64,000 bases of DNA from an uncultured Porphyromonadaceae bacterium (GCA_900542765.1 UQOX01000006.1:1-64000); one strand, 5' to 3'. Shown: positions 41,582-50,259, counted from the stretch's first letter. Numbers and translations: made by a program. Notes: generated by a model from the letters alone, not told the origin.

Positions 41582-41613
41582 ATTGACAGGTACGGCCGGA
41601 GTTGTTATCTTTG
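41582..41613 (+). promoter_or_regulatory. Orphan promoter upstream of an acetyltransferase remnant
   Basis: ATTG (41582-41585), a 20-base spacer and TATCTTTG (41606-41613) fit the consensus, but no intact gene follows on this strand. Confidence 0.5.
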
Positions 41614-41648
41614 TTGTCAAAGGTAAAAAACCCAGCAATAGGAAATGA

Positions 41649-41804
41649 ACCGTTGGGAAAAAAGTTTGGAATAATGCCACAATCGGAGCCGGTGCCGTCG
41701 TTGTGAAAGATGTGCCGGAGAACGCGACAGTAGCCGGGGTTCCCGCCAAAATCGTTTCGTATAAATCACCCGGCAGATACATAGGAAATCGATGGATACA
41801 TTGA
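41649..41804 (+). pseudogene. C-terminal remnant of a hexapeptide-repeat acetyltransferase
   Basis: The frame reads [36 protein letters not shown] and then [15 protein letters not shown] before a stop. This is the left-handed beta-helix end of sugar or serine O-acetyltransferases (NeuD/CysE-like). An in-frame stop lies immediately upstream (41646-41648), and the ATG at 41645 is in another frame and stops after nine codons. At least two thirds of a normal gene is missing. It follows an intact-looking promoter at 41582-41613, so the internal part was probably deleted. Family assignment is confident; the exact subfamily is not. Confidence 0.72.
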
Positions 41805-41827
41805 TATTCCACAAGTGGATAAACGAC

Positions 41828-41860
41828 AAAGCCTACCTGTCGCATCGACAAGTAGGCTTT
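41828..41860 (-). terminator. Hairpin terminator between phoH and the acetyltransferase remnant
   Basis: AAAGCCTACCTGTCG (41828-41842) pairs with CGACAAGTAGGCTTT (41846-41860) with one G-T pair, loop CAT. The T tract on the minus strand is short. It sits 23 bases past the phoH stop and could also close the plus-strand remnant. Confidence 0.7.
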
Positions 41861-41883
41861 GCTGCATGAAAACAAATGGATTG

Positions 41884-43200
41884 TCACAGTAAATTGCTGG
41901 CCAATTCGGAGAGCTTGCTACGCTCGCCTTTCACCAAATTGACATGGCCAAAAATCTCTTGTCCCTGCATGCGGTCTATCATGTAGGCCAAACCGTTTGA
42001 TTGGGTGTCGAGATAGGGGGAGTCGATTTGGTACACATCGCCGGTAAAGACCATCTTGGTACCTTCGGCAGCTCGGGTTATAATGGTTTTTATCTCATGT
42101 GGTGTCAGATTCTGAGCTTCGTCTATGATGCAGAATGTGTCGGAAAGGCTGCGCCCGCGAATATAGGCCAAGGCTTCAATGACCAGGTTGCCGCCGGCCT
42201 GCATCTCCTGCAATGCGCGATAATCGTTACTGTCGAGGGAAAATTGGCGCTTGATGACATTGAGATTGTCGAATAGCGGTTGCATATAAGGGGCTATTTT
42301 CTGCTTTTCATCTCCGGGCAGGAACCCGAGGTCTTTATTCGATAGCGACACGATGGGGCGGGCGAGGAGTATCTGCTTGTAGAGCCCATGTTGTTTCAAG
42401 GCACCGGCCAAGGCCAACAGGGTTTTTCCCGTACCGGCCTTACCGGTGATGGCCAAGAGTTTGATGCGGTCATCATTAAGCAAATCAAAGGCAAAAGCCT
42501 GCTCGGCATTGCGCGGTTCGATGCCGAAATTCTTCTCTTTGGTTACTTTTCTCACAATACCGTCGGCGGTGACATAGCGAGCCAGTACCGAGGAATTGCC
42601 GCTATCGAGGATAAAACATTCATTGGTGCGCAATTTCGTTCCGATTTGCTCTACCGGAATTCCGTTTTTCGAACTGTAAATGGCATCGATGACATCGGGC
42701 GACACATCGGTAATGGTTCGATGTTCGTTTTCGAACAAGTCTATGGCCTTCACCTTGTCATTGGTATAGTCTTCGGTCTCTATACCCAATGCCCGAGCCT
42801 TCATACGCAAGTTGATGTCCTTGGTCACGAAGATGGTGCGCATGTCCTTGTGTTGCTCGGCAACTTCAATGGCTGCCGATAAAATGCGATGGTCGGGCTT
42901 GTCTTCGTGGAAAGCCTCTTTGACACGTTTGTTCAACGAACAATTCACGATAATAGATAAACGTCCCAAATCGGGACCTAATTGAGCCCCCTTTTCAAAG
43001 AAGTCTTTGTCGGTGTATTTGTCGAGTTGGCGGGCAAATTCCCGAGCATTGTAATTGATTTCTTCATTGCCCTTTTTGAATTTATCCAACTCTTCCAATA
43101 CGATAATCGGGATAAAAATATCGTTCTCTTCGAAATTGAATATGCACTTGTGGTCGTGCAGGAGAACATTGGTGTCTAAGACAAAATTCTTTTTCCCCAT
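41884..43200 (-). CDS. PIN domain-PhoH family ATPase (PhoH2/YlaK type)
   Basis: Fusion of an N-terminal PIN ribonuclease-type domain with a C-terminal PhoH ATPase/helicase domain; relatives unwind and cleave RNA. 438 residues: the PIN acidic residues begin at D9 in FVLDTNVLLHD and continue with EELDKF, DHRILSAA and VTKDINLR. PhoH has Walker A GKAGTGKT (about 262), Walker B TFCIIDEAQNLT and sensor TKMVFTGDVYQID. All catalytic positions I can name are present. It is monocistronic, with no antitoxin-like gene before it as in mycobacterial phoAT-phoH2. Confidence 0.9.
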   Translation of the reverse strand: MGKKNFVLDTNVLLHDHKCIFNFEENDIFIPIIVLEELDKFKKGNEEINYNAREFARQLDKYTDKDFFEKGAQLGPDLGRLSIIVNCSLNKRVKEAFHEDKPDHRILSAAIEVAEQHKDMRTIFVTKDINLRMKARALGIETEDYTNDKVKAIDLFENEHRTITDVSPDVIDAIYSSKNGIPVEQIGTKLRTNECFILDSGNSSVLARYVTADGIVRKVTKEKNFGIEPRNAEQAFAFDLLNDDRIKLLAITGKAGTGKTLLALAGALKQHGLYKQILLARPIVSLSNKDLGFLPGDEKQKIAPYMQPLFDNLNVIKRQFSLDSNDYRALQEMQAGGNLVIEALAYIRGRSLSDTFCIIDEAQNLTPHEIKTIITRAAEGTKMVFTGDVYQIDSPYLDTQSNGLAYMIDRMQGQEIFGHVNLVKGERSKLSELASNLL

Positions 43201-43243
43201 GGCTCATAAGTTTTTAAGGTTATTCCGCTCAATGCGGATTATC

Positions 43244-43251
43244 CAAATATA
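43244..43251 (-). promoter_or_regulatory. -7 promoter element of phoH
   Basis: The minus strand reads TATATTTG, 44 bases before the phoH start. The -33 box is not evident. The leader has a TCCGC/GCGGA hairpin (about 43224-43238). Confidence 0.5.
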
Positions 43252-43435
43252 GGCATATTATATGAGAAATAAAAGCCTTGTTCAGAATAAAATTATTCCA
43301 TACAGATGTTTTCCTTATATCTTGTACCGAGAATCACTAAATATGGACATTCTTGATACACAGCAAGGATTGTGATGATTGCAAACTTCTTTACTATAAT
43401 CATTCATGAAAATTTCCGCGTTTAACAATATTTAT

Positions 43436-43469
43436 ATGCGAATTATTTGCAGATGCGAATTTTTCGCAT
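43436..43469 (+). promoter_or_regulatory. Candidate operator of the Fur-family gene (palindrome plus half-site)
   Basis: A perfect 7-3-7 palindrome ATGCGAA-TTT-TTCGCAT (43453-43469), with a third copy of the half-site, ATGCGAATT, at 43436-43444 (17 bases upstream, in direct orientation). It lies 28-61 bases before the Fur-family start, where an autoregulator would be expected to bind. It does not resemble the classical GATAATGATAAT Fur box. Confidence 0.55.
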
Positions 43470-43496
43470 TAATATTGAATCGAAAATAAAAGAATA

Positions 43497-43907
43497 ATGG
43501 AAACAATCGACAACATAAAGCTGGCAGGACTGAGAATAACCCCACAACGCAAGGCTGTGTATGAGGCGATGATGGAGTTGCGCCATGCGAGCATAGACGA
43601 AATAATAAAGAAAGTGCAGTCAAAAGACGGTGAAATGACCGTATCGACAATATATCGCATACTCAACTCATTCTGCACGGCCAATCTGTTATCGAACATC
43701 TTCAATCCTGATGCAGGCAAAAGCTATTACGACATCACCGTCGCTGAACATCATCATGTATTCAAAGGTGAACAGGTAATGGATTACATGGACGACGAAC
43801 TGACTGCCATGATAAGAAAATACTTGAAAAATAAGAATTTTGCATCGGAAGACATCGAAAAAGTACAGGTGCAAATAATTATAAATGAACCTAAGTCTAA
43901 CCCCTAA
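43497..43907 (+). CDS. Fur-family transcriptional regulator
   Basis: Metal- or peroxide-responsive DNA-binding repressor family. 136 residues: winged-helix domain (about 1-80, LRITPQRKAVYEAM, TVSTIYRILNSF) and a dimerisation part with the ligand-rich EHHHVF motif. The protein has a single cysteine (in NSFCTANLL), so the CxxC structural zinc site of most Fur/PerR/Zur proteins is absent. Which metal it senses cannot be told. It shares an operon with the QueD-like gene 11 bases downstream, and a palindromic operator candidate lies just upstream, suggesting autoregulation. Confidence 0.88.
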   Translation: METIDNIKLAGLRITPQRKAVYEAMMELRHASIDEIIKKVQSKDGEMTVSTIYRILNSFCTANLLSNIFNPDAGKSYYDITVAEHHHVFKGEQVMDYMDDELTAMIRKYLKNKNFASEDIEKVQVQIIINEPKSNP

Positions 43908-43918
43908 ATATTAAAAAA

Positions 43919-44485
43919 ATGAGAAGTATCACAACATTCGATTTGCAGTATGCTCATCGTTTCTATGGTTTCCAAGGTGAAGCACAGTATCTTCACGGTC
44001 ATACCGGGACTCTGACAATAGAGGTAGAAGATACGATTGAAAAAGGCGTGAACATGGTCTATCCGTGTAACGAAATCCAAAAGGTGGCATGGGAGGTGTT
44101 GAAAAATTTCGACCATGCCCTGATACTCCGCGAAGATGATCCGCTGTTGCCGGCCATACTCGACGTGTATGAAAAACAAGGTATCCGCAACGGTCACCCG
44201 CAGAACAAGATGAAAGGAGAGGCTTTTAAGACCGAGCTGGCCACCGCATATCCAGATGCACGCCTGGTGGTGACGAAAGAGACAATGACCGTCGAGGGCA
44301 TGATAAAGATTGTCTATGACTTACTCAAAGACAAACTGAACATAGCCAAAATCACGTTCACAAGCGGTGTGAATGCAGGCTCTGCCGAGTTCGACACCAA
44401 GAACAACATCGAGCGCTGCCCGCTCTGCGGTGTAGCTCTTAACAAGGACGGCGTATGCCCGAAATGTGGTTACAGAAAGAGATAA
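43919..44485 (+). CDS. 6-pyruvoyl-tetrahydropterin synthase / QueD-like protein with C-terminal zinc ribbon
   Basis: T-fold family that includes the queuosine enzyme QueD. 188 residues. Zinc-binding histidines are present in AHRF and LHGHTG, the catalytic DH pair in NFDHALIL, and the substrate-anchoring glutamate in MTVEGMIK. The catalytic cysteine that precedes LHGH in E. coli QueD (in KCGRLHGH) is replaced: the segment here reads GEAQYLHGH. The protein also carries an extra C-terminal zinc ribbon, CPLCG...CPKCGYRKR (about 163-186), not found on standard QueD (about 120 residues). It is cotranscribed with a Fur-family regulator, so metal-dependent expression is likely. The reaction remains open. 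Confidence 0.82.
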   Translation: MRSITTFDLQYAHRFYGFQGEAQYLHGHTGTLTIEVEDTIEKGVNMVYPCNEIQKVAWEVLKNFDHALILREDDPLLPAILDVYEKQGIRNGHPQNKMKGEAFKTELATAYPDARLVVTKETMTVEGMIKIVYDLLKDKLNIAKITFTSGVNAGSAEFDTKNNIERCPLCGVALNKDGVCPKCGYRKR

Positions 44486-44540
44486 TTGCTCGGACAATGA
44501 GTCTACGGTAATAAGACCGTGTATCGCAGAATGACAATGA

Positions 44541-44574
44541 CAGGCTGAATAGTGATTTTTCACTATTCAGCCTG
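44541..44574 (+). terminator. Hairpin terminator after the QueD-like gene
   Basis: A perfect 15-base stem, CAGGCTGAATAGTGA (44541-44555) with its complement (44560-44574), around a TTTT loop. The T tract after it is short. Confidence 0.8.
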
Positions 44575-44606
44575 TTCCTTTGCGTTTGCACGGCTTGTAA
44601 CCACAC

Positions 44607-44649
44607 AAAACGCCCGATGGAGACTCTGTCGGAGCCATACCACCGGGCG
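44607..44649 (-). terminator. Rho-independent terminator of sppA
   Basis: On the minus strand CGCCCGGTGG (44640-44649) pairs with CCATCGGGCG (44611-44620, one G-T pair), followed by TTTT. It starts 23 bases past the sppA stop. Confidence 0.7.
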
Positions 44650-44671
44650 GAATCATCAAATTACAGGTCTA

Positions 44672-46444
44672 TTATTGAAACATGATGTCAAATGGCATTC
44701 GAGCCTGCAAACGGTCTACCTTGTCGATATTTTTAAGGAAAAGGAAGGTCTGCCCGAAATTGCCGAACATCGACTTCACTTTTTCCTGAATATAACGGTC
44801 GGGAGATACATTCGAGAGGAGAGAGGTCAGGAAATCCATTTGCTCGGGATAGCGCTCTACGCGGTAATCTTCGAGGTTGGCACGGTCGGCTGCGGCCGCA
44901 ATGGCATCGTCGAGCCCACCAAGCTGGTCGACCAACTTCAACCCTTTGGCCATTTCACCGGTCCACACACGACCTTCGGCGATTTTCTTTATCTCTTCAA
45001 CCGGCATCTTGCGGCCATCGGCACAGCGACGTGTGAAGAGTTCATAGCCGTCGTTTACCATGTTCTGGAACAAGGCGCATTCCTCAGTGTTTAGGGGCCG
45101 TCCCATGGCTCCCATGTCGGCAAGACGATTTGTCTTCACACCATCGAAATGGAGATTTAATGTCTCGGTAAGCAGTCTCGACGGGTCGGGTATCATACCG
45201 AATATCCCAATGGAGCCGGTGAGAGTGGTCGCCTCGGCCACAATCCAATCGGCAGCACATGAAATATAATAGCCCCCCGAAGCGGCGTAATCGCCCATGG
45301 AAACGATGACCGGTTTTTTCTCTTTCAAGAGAGAAACCTCGCGCCATATCTGTTCACTGCCATAGGCACTTCCTCCGGGCGAATTCACACGCAAGACAAC
45401 GGCATTTACATTGTCGTCTTCACGAAGTTTCCGGAGGTCGATCATCACTTTTTCGGAGTGTATGCCTTCGGAGCCAAAAGCGTCCATGGCGTCGTCTATC
45501 GCCCCGTAGGCATAATAAACGGCTATCTTATTTTTGCTTTTAGATGCCTCTTTTGTCTCTTTCACATGCATCATTTCAGACATTGTAAGGACGTTGGGAC
45601 GTTTTTTCTCGTCCTTGATACCGGTCAACTTCTTCAAATAATCATGCAACTGGTCTTTATACATCAGCGTGTCGGCCAAGCCACAGCGAACATACTCGGT
45701 GGCAAGAGCATAATCCATGTTTCTATCGGCCAGTATATTCAAGGAATCGACCGATATATGACGCGAAGCAGAAACATCATTTAGGATTTGGTTCCATATC
45801 GATTGCACATAAGCGCGAGTCTGCTCTTTGTTTGCCGCACTCATTTCGTTAGCGATATAGGGTTCAACAGCCGATTTATAAGTACCCACACGGAATACCT
45901 GCATCTCTACACCCACCTTTTTCAAGAGGTCTTTGTAGAACATGAGACGGCTTGCCATGCCGTGCCAGGATATACTGCCCGAAGGATTCAGAATCACTTT
46001 GTCGGCAATACTTGCCAAATAATATGAGCTCTGAGTGTAACTGTCGCCATAGGCAATGATGAATTTCCCACTCGCTTTAAAATCGCCAAGGGCACGACGT
46101 ATTTCTTGCATGGAAGCGGAAGAGCAGGAGAAACCGCCTGCATTGAGACAGATGCCTTTGATGTCTTTGTTCTCTTTGGCCTTTCTGATGGAGGCGACAA
46201 TGTCATCGAGACCATACACGGTTGTGCTGTTACCCAAGAATCGTCCGAAAGGATTTTCCTGACTGCGTTCCGAGACTACACCTTCAAGGTCTAAAACATA
46301 TACCGAATTTTCTTTTACCGTCGTCTCGGCATCTGAACTTGCTGCTACTCCCATCAAGACGATGATTCCGAACACGCTGACTATCGCACCGGTAATCAAC
46401 AGTCCGACAATGGTCGCAAACGTAAATTTAAAAAACTCTTTCAT
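44672..46444 (-). CDS. sppA: Signal peptide peptidase SppA, 67-kDa type
   Basis: Inner-membrane S49 protease that clears cleaved signal peptides. 590 residues with one N-terminal membrane helix (about 8-34) and two tandem S49 domains. In this long form the catalytic dyad is split: K190 in VGTYKSAVEP (first domain) and S389 in YAASGGYYIS (second domain), both visible. The second domain also has the LTGSIGIFGMIP block. It lies 33 bases downstream of the YfcE-like gene and ends at a terminator. Confidence 0.95.
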   Translation of the reverse strand: MKEFFKFTFATIVGLLITGAIVSVFGIIVLMGVAASSDAETTVKENSVYVLDLEGVVSERSQENPFGRFLGNSTTVYGLDDIVASIRKAKENKDIKGICLNAGGFSCSSASMQEIRRALGDFKASGKFIIAYGDSYTQSSYYLASIADKVILNPSGSISWHGMASRLMFYKDLLKKVGVEMQVFRVGTYKSAVEPYIANEMSAANKEQTRAYVQSIWNQILNDVSASRHISVDSLNILADRNMDYALATEYVRCGLADTLMYKDQLHDYLKKLTGIKDEKKRPNVLTMSEMMHVKETKEASKSKNKIAVYYAYGAIDDAMDAFGSEGIHSEKVMIDLRKLREDDNVNAVVLRVNSPGGSAYGSEQIWREVSLLKEKKPVIVSMGDYAASGGYYISCAADWIVAEATTLTGSIGIFGMIPDPSRLLTETLNLHFDGVKTNRLADMGAMGRPLNTEECALFQNMVNDGYELFTRRCADGRKMPVEEIKKIAEGRVWTGEMAKGLKLVDQLGGLDDAIAAAADRANLEDYRVERYPEQMDFLTSLLSNVSPDRYIQEKVKSMFGNFGQTFLFLKNIDKVDRLQARMPFDIMFQ

Positions 46445-46477
46445 CTTGTTTCTTTCTTTATTGGTTATTTGATATAT

Positions 46478-46972
46478 CTATTTCTCAGCCAATTCTATCA
46501 CTTCCAAATCTTTGAAACAGCCATCAGCTATGGAGAATCGCACCAGCGTACGCTGCTTGTGAAAACCATACTTCCCGGCCGCTCCGGGATTGATATGCAA
46601 CATTTGCAACTTCTTGTCATACATCACTTTGAGTATATGTGAATGTCCCGAAACAAACAGGCGTGGAGGGTTTCGAAATATCTCGGGTACGACACGAGCA
46701 TCATATTTCCCCGGATAACCACCGATATGCGTTATCCACACATCGGCTCCTTCTATTGTAAATCGTTGATGTTGGGGATAGATTGTCCTTATTTCTTGCC
46801 CGTCGATATTCCCGTATACGGCTCGCAACGGTTTTATGGCTTCGAGTTTGCGTGCCACGTCGAGCGAACCGATGTCTCCGGCATGCCATATCTCGTCACA
46901 AGACTCAAAATATTCTCTATAACGCTCGTCCCACCAAGCGTGAGTGTCCGACAACAATCCTATGCGTTTCAT
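46478..46972 (-). CDS. YfcE/MJ0936-type metallophosphodiesterase
   Basis: A calcineurin-like phosphodiesterase, 164 residues, probably acting on phosphodiester substrates in the cytosol. All five metal-site motifs are visible: SDTHAWWD, AGDIGSLD, GNIDG, ITHIGGYPG and VSGHSHI, followed by NPGAAG. Size and motif order match the small YfcE/YsnB family. Physiological substrate unknown. It is upstream of sppA in the same direction and probably cotranscribed. Confidence 0.9.
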   Translation of the reverse strand: MKRIGLLSDTHAWWDERYREYFESCDEIWHAGDIGSLDVARKLEAIKPLRAVYGNIDGQEIRTIYPQHQRFTIEGADVWITHIGGYPGKYDARVVPEIFRNPPRLFVSGHSHILKVMYDKKLQMLHINPGAAGKYGFHKQRTLVRFSIADGCFKDLEVIELAEK

Positions 46973-46993
46973 CTGTTAAATATGAGATAAAAA

Positions 46994-47044
46994 CAACAGG
47001 GAAACAGATTCTTAAACGTGTGTTGAAAGAATGTTTCCCTGTTG
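46994..47044 (-). terminator. Terminator after the membrane protein gene
   Basis: A perfect 13-base inverted repeat, CAACAGGGAAACA (46994-47006) with its complement (47032-47044), loop of 25 bases, 21 bases past the stop. On the minus strand it is followed by TTTTATC. Confidence 0.65.
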
Positions 47045-47065
47045 CATTTGTTTGGTAAGAATTTG

Positions 47066-47665
47066 CTATTCGACGTTATCTTTCAGTTGCTTCCACATCG
47101 AGGCGGCAAGTCCGTATGATATAGTCATGATAAACAAGACGATGACTATGTTCAAAGTGATGAATATCCAGTATGGAATAAACATGCACATGAGTTTGTT
47201 GACAATGAAATATGCAATGCCTATTACCACATATATTCCGAAAATGCACCATTTGCTGCCATCTGTGGCATCATACGAAGCTTTGAGTGCCTCGATGGGG
47301 CTTTTCCCTTTTTCCAGAAGAAAATAGTACGACAGCGACCAAGCCCAGTACAGCACGATGGCTGGAACGACAAAGAAGCACAACAATGGAATGAGTGAAA
47401 TCATCATGATACCCAACAATACAAAAAAGTGGCTCATATGTTTTCTGTAACCGGCGTTAAAAATATGAGTGGGAGATATGACTTCTTCCTTGGCCATTTT
47501 TACCGGAAGATACGACATGGCAATAGTCGTTCCTATATTCACATAGGGAATCCATATCGTCAGAAGATATAGGATCAAACAACCTACCAACTGAAAAAAA
47601 TTCATTACGGCATATGTGATACCGTCGATAAGGGTCTCATTGAAATGTAAGGTTTGTTTTTCCAT
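47066..47665 (-). CDS. Multi-pass membrane protein of unknown function
   Basis: 199 residues with about four to five hydrophobic segments (about 20-42, 78-110 as two closely packed helices, 135-155, 160-185) and short charged loops. I do not recognise the family with certainty; the overall look (a small predicted inner-membrane protein, amphipathic N terminus, GKSPIEALKASYDATDGSKW between helices) resembles DUF975/glycerophosphoryl-diester-phosphodiesterase membrane-domain-like proteins of this phylum, in which ALKxSxxxxxGxxW is a recurring loop. It has its own promoter and terminator, so it is probably a single-gene transcript. Confidence 0.7.
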   Translation of the reverse strand: MEKQTLHFNETLIDGITYAVMNFFQLVGCLILYLLTIWIPYVNIGTTIAMSYLPVKMAKEEVISPTHIFNAGYRKHMSHFFVLLGIMMISLIPLLCFFVVPAIVLYWAWSLSYYFLLEKGKSPIEALKASYDATDGSKWCIFGIYVVIGIAYFIVNKLMCMFIPYWIFITLNIVIVLFIMTISYGLAASMWKQLKDNVE

Positions 47666-47752
47666 AACAAAAAATTTTTCATATTACAATATAACAGCGA
47701 GACACGGAATTTGCCAGTCCAAACCCGCATTGCCGAATCCTATATATTCTTA

Positions 47753-47783
47753 CAAATATAGGAATTAAATTCTACGATACAAA
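47753..47783 (-). promoter_or_regulatory. Promoter of the membrane protein gene
   Basis: On the minus strand TTTG (47780-47783), a 19-base spacer and TATATTTG (47753-47760), a full consensus match 88 bases before the start. Confidence 0.65.
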
Positions 47784-47815
47784 TGATAGACCTTGGATTT
47801 GTAATATAGAGGCTT

Positions 47816-49063
47816 TTATTCAAATTTAATGGTTTTGGCCGGACGAATGCGCGAAATTATATAAGAGGGCCCGACAAGCATCAGCAACGAAACGAGGAAT
47901 GCGGCAACATTCAGCAAGACAAGGGATCCGACATGGAATGAAATGGGCACAGCCGGAATGTAATATATCTCCGGGTCGAGTTTGATGACATGGAAATAAT
48001 ATTGAATCACACAGAGTGCTAATCCACAAAGATTTCCCCAAATCATTCCACGCCCCACAAGGAAAGCTGCAACATAAAGAAAAGTTTTGCGTATGGACAG
48101 ATTATTTGCGCCCAAAGTCTTTAAAACGCCAATCATGCGGGTATGTTCGAGAATGATGACAAGTAGTCCCGAAATCATCGTGAAACCCGACACCAGTGAC
48201 ATGAGTATGAGAATGACCCACACATTCATATCGAGCAAGTCGAGCCAATTGAATAGCTGTGGATTGAGTTCCCGAACGGTATGAGTGAAATAGGGCGCAT
48301 TATACTTGTCTTTCATCGGGAGAAGACGCGGATAGAGCTGCTCATTGACCGGAGTCATGGCATCGCCGTCGTTCAAGCGTATCTCTATACCGCTATATCG
48401 GTCGCCGGCCCATCGGTTGAGCATTTGCACCTGGCGGGCGTCTCCGAAGATAAACAACCGGTCATATTCGGTCAGGTTGGTTTGGTAAATTCCTGAAACC
48501 AGGAATTTTCGAGCCCGCACACTCTCGTCGACAAAATAACAATAGATGGCATCGCCGGCATGCAATTGCAACTTATCGGCCATATAGCGCGATAGGAGTA
48601 TTTCGTTGCCGGGAGTCTCGCCGTCGAGTCGAGGCAATCGCCCCTCGGTCAGATACCCCGCGATGAATTCGGTCGGATAATCGGCCGTCACGCCTTTGAG
48701 GGTGATGCCGAGAAAATCGGTATCGGTTTTCAATATCCCCGGTTTGGTGGCATAGCAGGAATATGATGCGATTTGCGGAAAGGTCGAAAGCAAGGTATCC
48801 AGGGCAGGAGAGAGGGCTATTGGGGCCGTTTCATAGCTATTCTGATAGGCAGCTCCGGTAATCTGTATGTGGGCTCCGAAACCGATAACTTTCTCGCTTA
48901 TTTCCCGTTTGAACCCGATAACAATAGAAACCGCCAATATCATAATGGCCATACCCAGTGCGACACCCCATGTCGCAATGCGTATGGCCGGAGGTATTTG
49001 TACCGAACCTTTTTCCCCGGTTCGGGCATATATGCGTTTGGCAATAAAGAATTCTACATTCAT
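47816..49063 (-). CDS. LolC/LolE-type ABC transporter permease
   Basis: Inner-membrane permease of the lipoprotein-release (Lol) type with an FtsX domain. 415 residues: an N-terminal helix (about 28-50, WGVALGMAIMILAVSIVIG), a large periplasmic domain (about 55-265) and three C-terminal helices (about 270-300, 320-350, 380-405) carrying LVSGFTMISGLLVIILEHTRMIGVLKTLGA, here described only by its position (about 280-309). Bacteroidota usually have single LolE-like permeases of this kind. No LolD ATPase is next to it. It overlaps the aminotransferase gene by four bases. Confidence 0.85.
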   Translation of the reverse strand: MNVEFFIAKRIYARTGEKGSVQIPPAIRIATWGVALGMAIMILAVSIVIGFKREISEKVIGFGAHIQITGAAYQNSYETAPIALSPALDTLLSTFPQIASYSCYATKPGILKTDTDFLGITLKGVTADYPTEFIAGYLTEGRLPRLDGETPGNEILLSRYMADKLQLHAGDAIYCYFVDESVRARKFLVSGIYQTNLTEYDRLFIFGDARQVQMLNRWAGDRYSGIEIRLNDGDAMTPVNEQLYPRLLPMKDKYNAPYFTHTVRELNPQLFNWLDLLDMNVWVILILMSLVSGFTMISGLLVIILEHTRMIGVLKTLGANNLSIRKTFLYVAAFLVGRGMIWGNLCGLALCVIQYYFHVIKLDPEIYYIPAVPISFHVGSLVLLNVAAFLVSLLMLVGPSYIISRIRPAKTIKFE

Positions 49064-50259
49064 AAGGTGCGTCCTGGATAGGCTTCGAGCGCTTTTTGCA
49101 AGACAATCAAAGCCTTGGCCAAATCTTCTTTTTTCAAGACATAGGCCATTCGCACTTCATTGATACCCAAACCGGGTGTCGTGTAGAAGCCCGAGCCGGG
49201 AGCCATGAACACCGTTTGTCCTTCATATTCGAAATGTTCAAGACACCAAGCGCAGAAATCATCGGCATTGTCGACCGGCAATTTGGCCATGGTATAAAAA
49301 GCTCCCATGGGAATGGGCGAATAGCAACCGGGTATGCGATTGATTCCGTCAATCAGGAATTTACGTCGTTCGACATACTCATTGTAGACTTCCGACATAT
49401 ATTCGGCCGACGCATCGAGAGAGGCTTCGGCAATGATTTGACCTATCAAGGGAGGACTCAACCGGGCCTGACAGAACTTCATCACGTTCTTTTTCAACTC
49501 TTCATTCTTGGTGATGAGCGCACCGATGCGAATACCGCATTCACTATAACGTTTCGATACCGAATCGATAAGCACGACGTTGTTCTCAATGCCTTTCAGA
49601 TGGAAGGCCGAGATGTACGCGGCACCGGTATAGCAGAATTCCCGATACACCTCGTCGGAGAAGAGAAACAAGTCGTGTTTTTTCACGATATCGCGTATCT
49701 GGTTCATCTCTTTCTGCGTGTAGAGGTATCCCGTCGGGTTGTTGGGGTTACATATCAAGATACCTTTGGTGCGCGGGGTTATGAGTTCTTCGAATTTTTC
49801 TACGGGCGGGAGTGCAAATCCTTCATCGATCGATGAAGGCAGCGTTTTGATGATAGCACCGGCCGATATGGCAAAGGCCATGTAATTGGCATAGGCAGGC
49901 TCAGGCACGATTATCTCATCGCCCGGGTCGAGACATGCCATGAAGGCAAACAGCACCGCTTCGGAACCACCTGTCGTGATGATAATATCCTCAACATTTA
50001 CATTGATGTTGAATTTGGCATAGTAGCCGACCAGTTTTTCGCGGAAGCTGTAAATACCCTCGCTGGGGCTGTATTCCAAGACTTTGCGGTCGATATGACG
50101 AGCCGCTTCAAGACCTATTTCGGGCGTAGGAAGGTCGGGCTGTCCGATATTCAGATGATATACTTTTATGCCCCGTTTCTTGGCCTTGTTGGCCAGCGGG
50201 ACGAGTTTGCGAATAGGGGAGGCGGGCATGATTTTTCCCCGCTCGGATATTTTAGGCAT
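49060..50259 (-). CDS. Class I pyridoxal-phosphate aminotransferase
   Basis: Probable aspartate or related amino-acid aminotransferase in the cytosol, 399 residues, fold type I. Motifs: NIGQPDLPTP near the N terminus, GGSEAVLFAF (phosphate contact), CNPNNPTGYLYT (substrate and PLP-ring asparagine), LFSDEVYREF (PLP-binding aspartate and tyrosine), and the Schiff-base lysine in IDSVSKRYSECGIRIG. The ending ...GLGINEVRMAYVL has the carboxylate-binding arginine. Substrate specificity is not readable. It is the first gene of a pair coupled to the LolE-like gene by a four-base overlap. Confidence 0.9.
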   Translation of the reverse strand: MPKISERGKIMPASPIRKLVPLANKAKKRGIKVYHLNIGQPDLPTPEIGLEAARHIDRKVLEYSPSEGIYSFREKLVGYYAKFNINVNVEDIIITTGGSEAVLFAFMACLDPGDEIIVPEPAYANYMAFAISAGAIIKTLPSSIDEGFALPPVEKFEELITPRTKGILICNPNNPTGYLYTQKEMNQIRDIVKKHDLFLFSDEVYREFCYTGAAYISAFHLKGIENNVVLIDSVSKRYSECGIRIGALITKNEELKKNVMKFCQARLSPPLIGQIIAEASLDASAEYMSEVYNEYVERRKFLIDGINRIPGCYSPIPMGAFYTMAKLPVDNADDFCAWCLEHFEYEGQTVFMAPGSGFYTTPGLGINEVRMAYVLKKEDLAKALIVLQKALEAYPGRTL

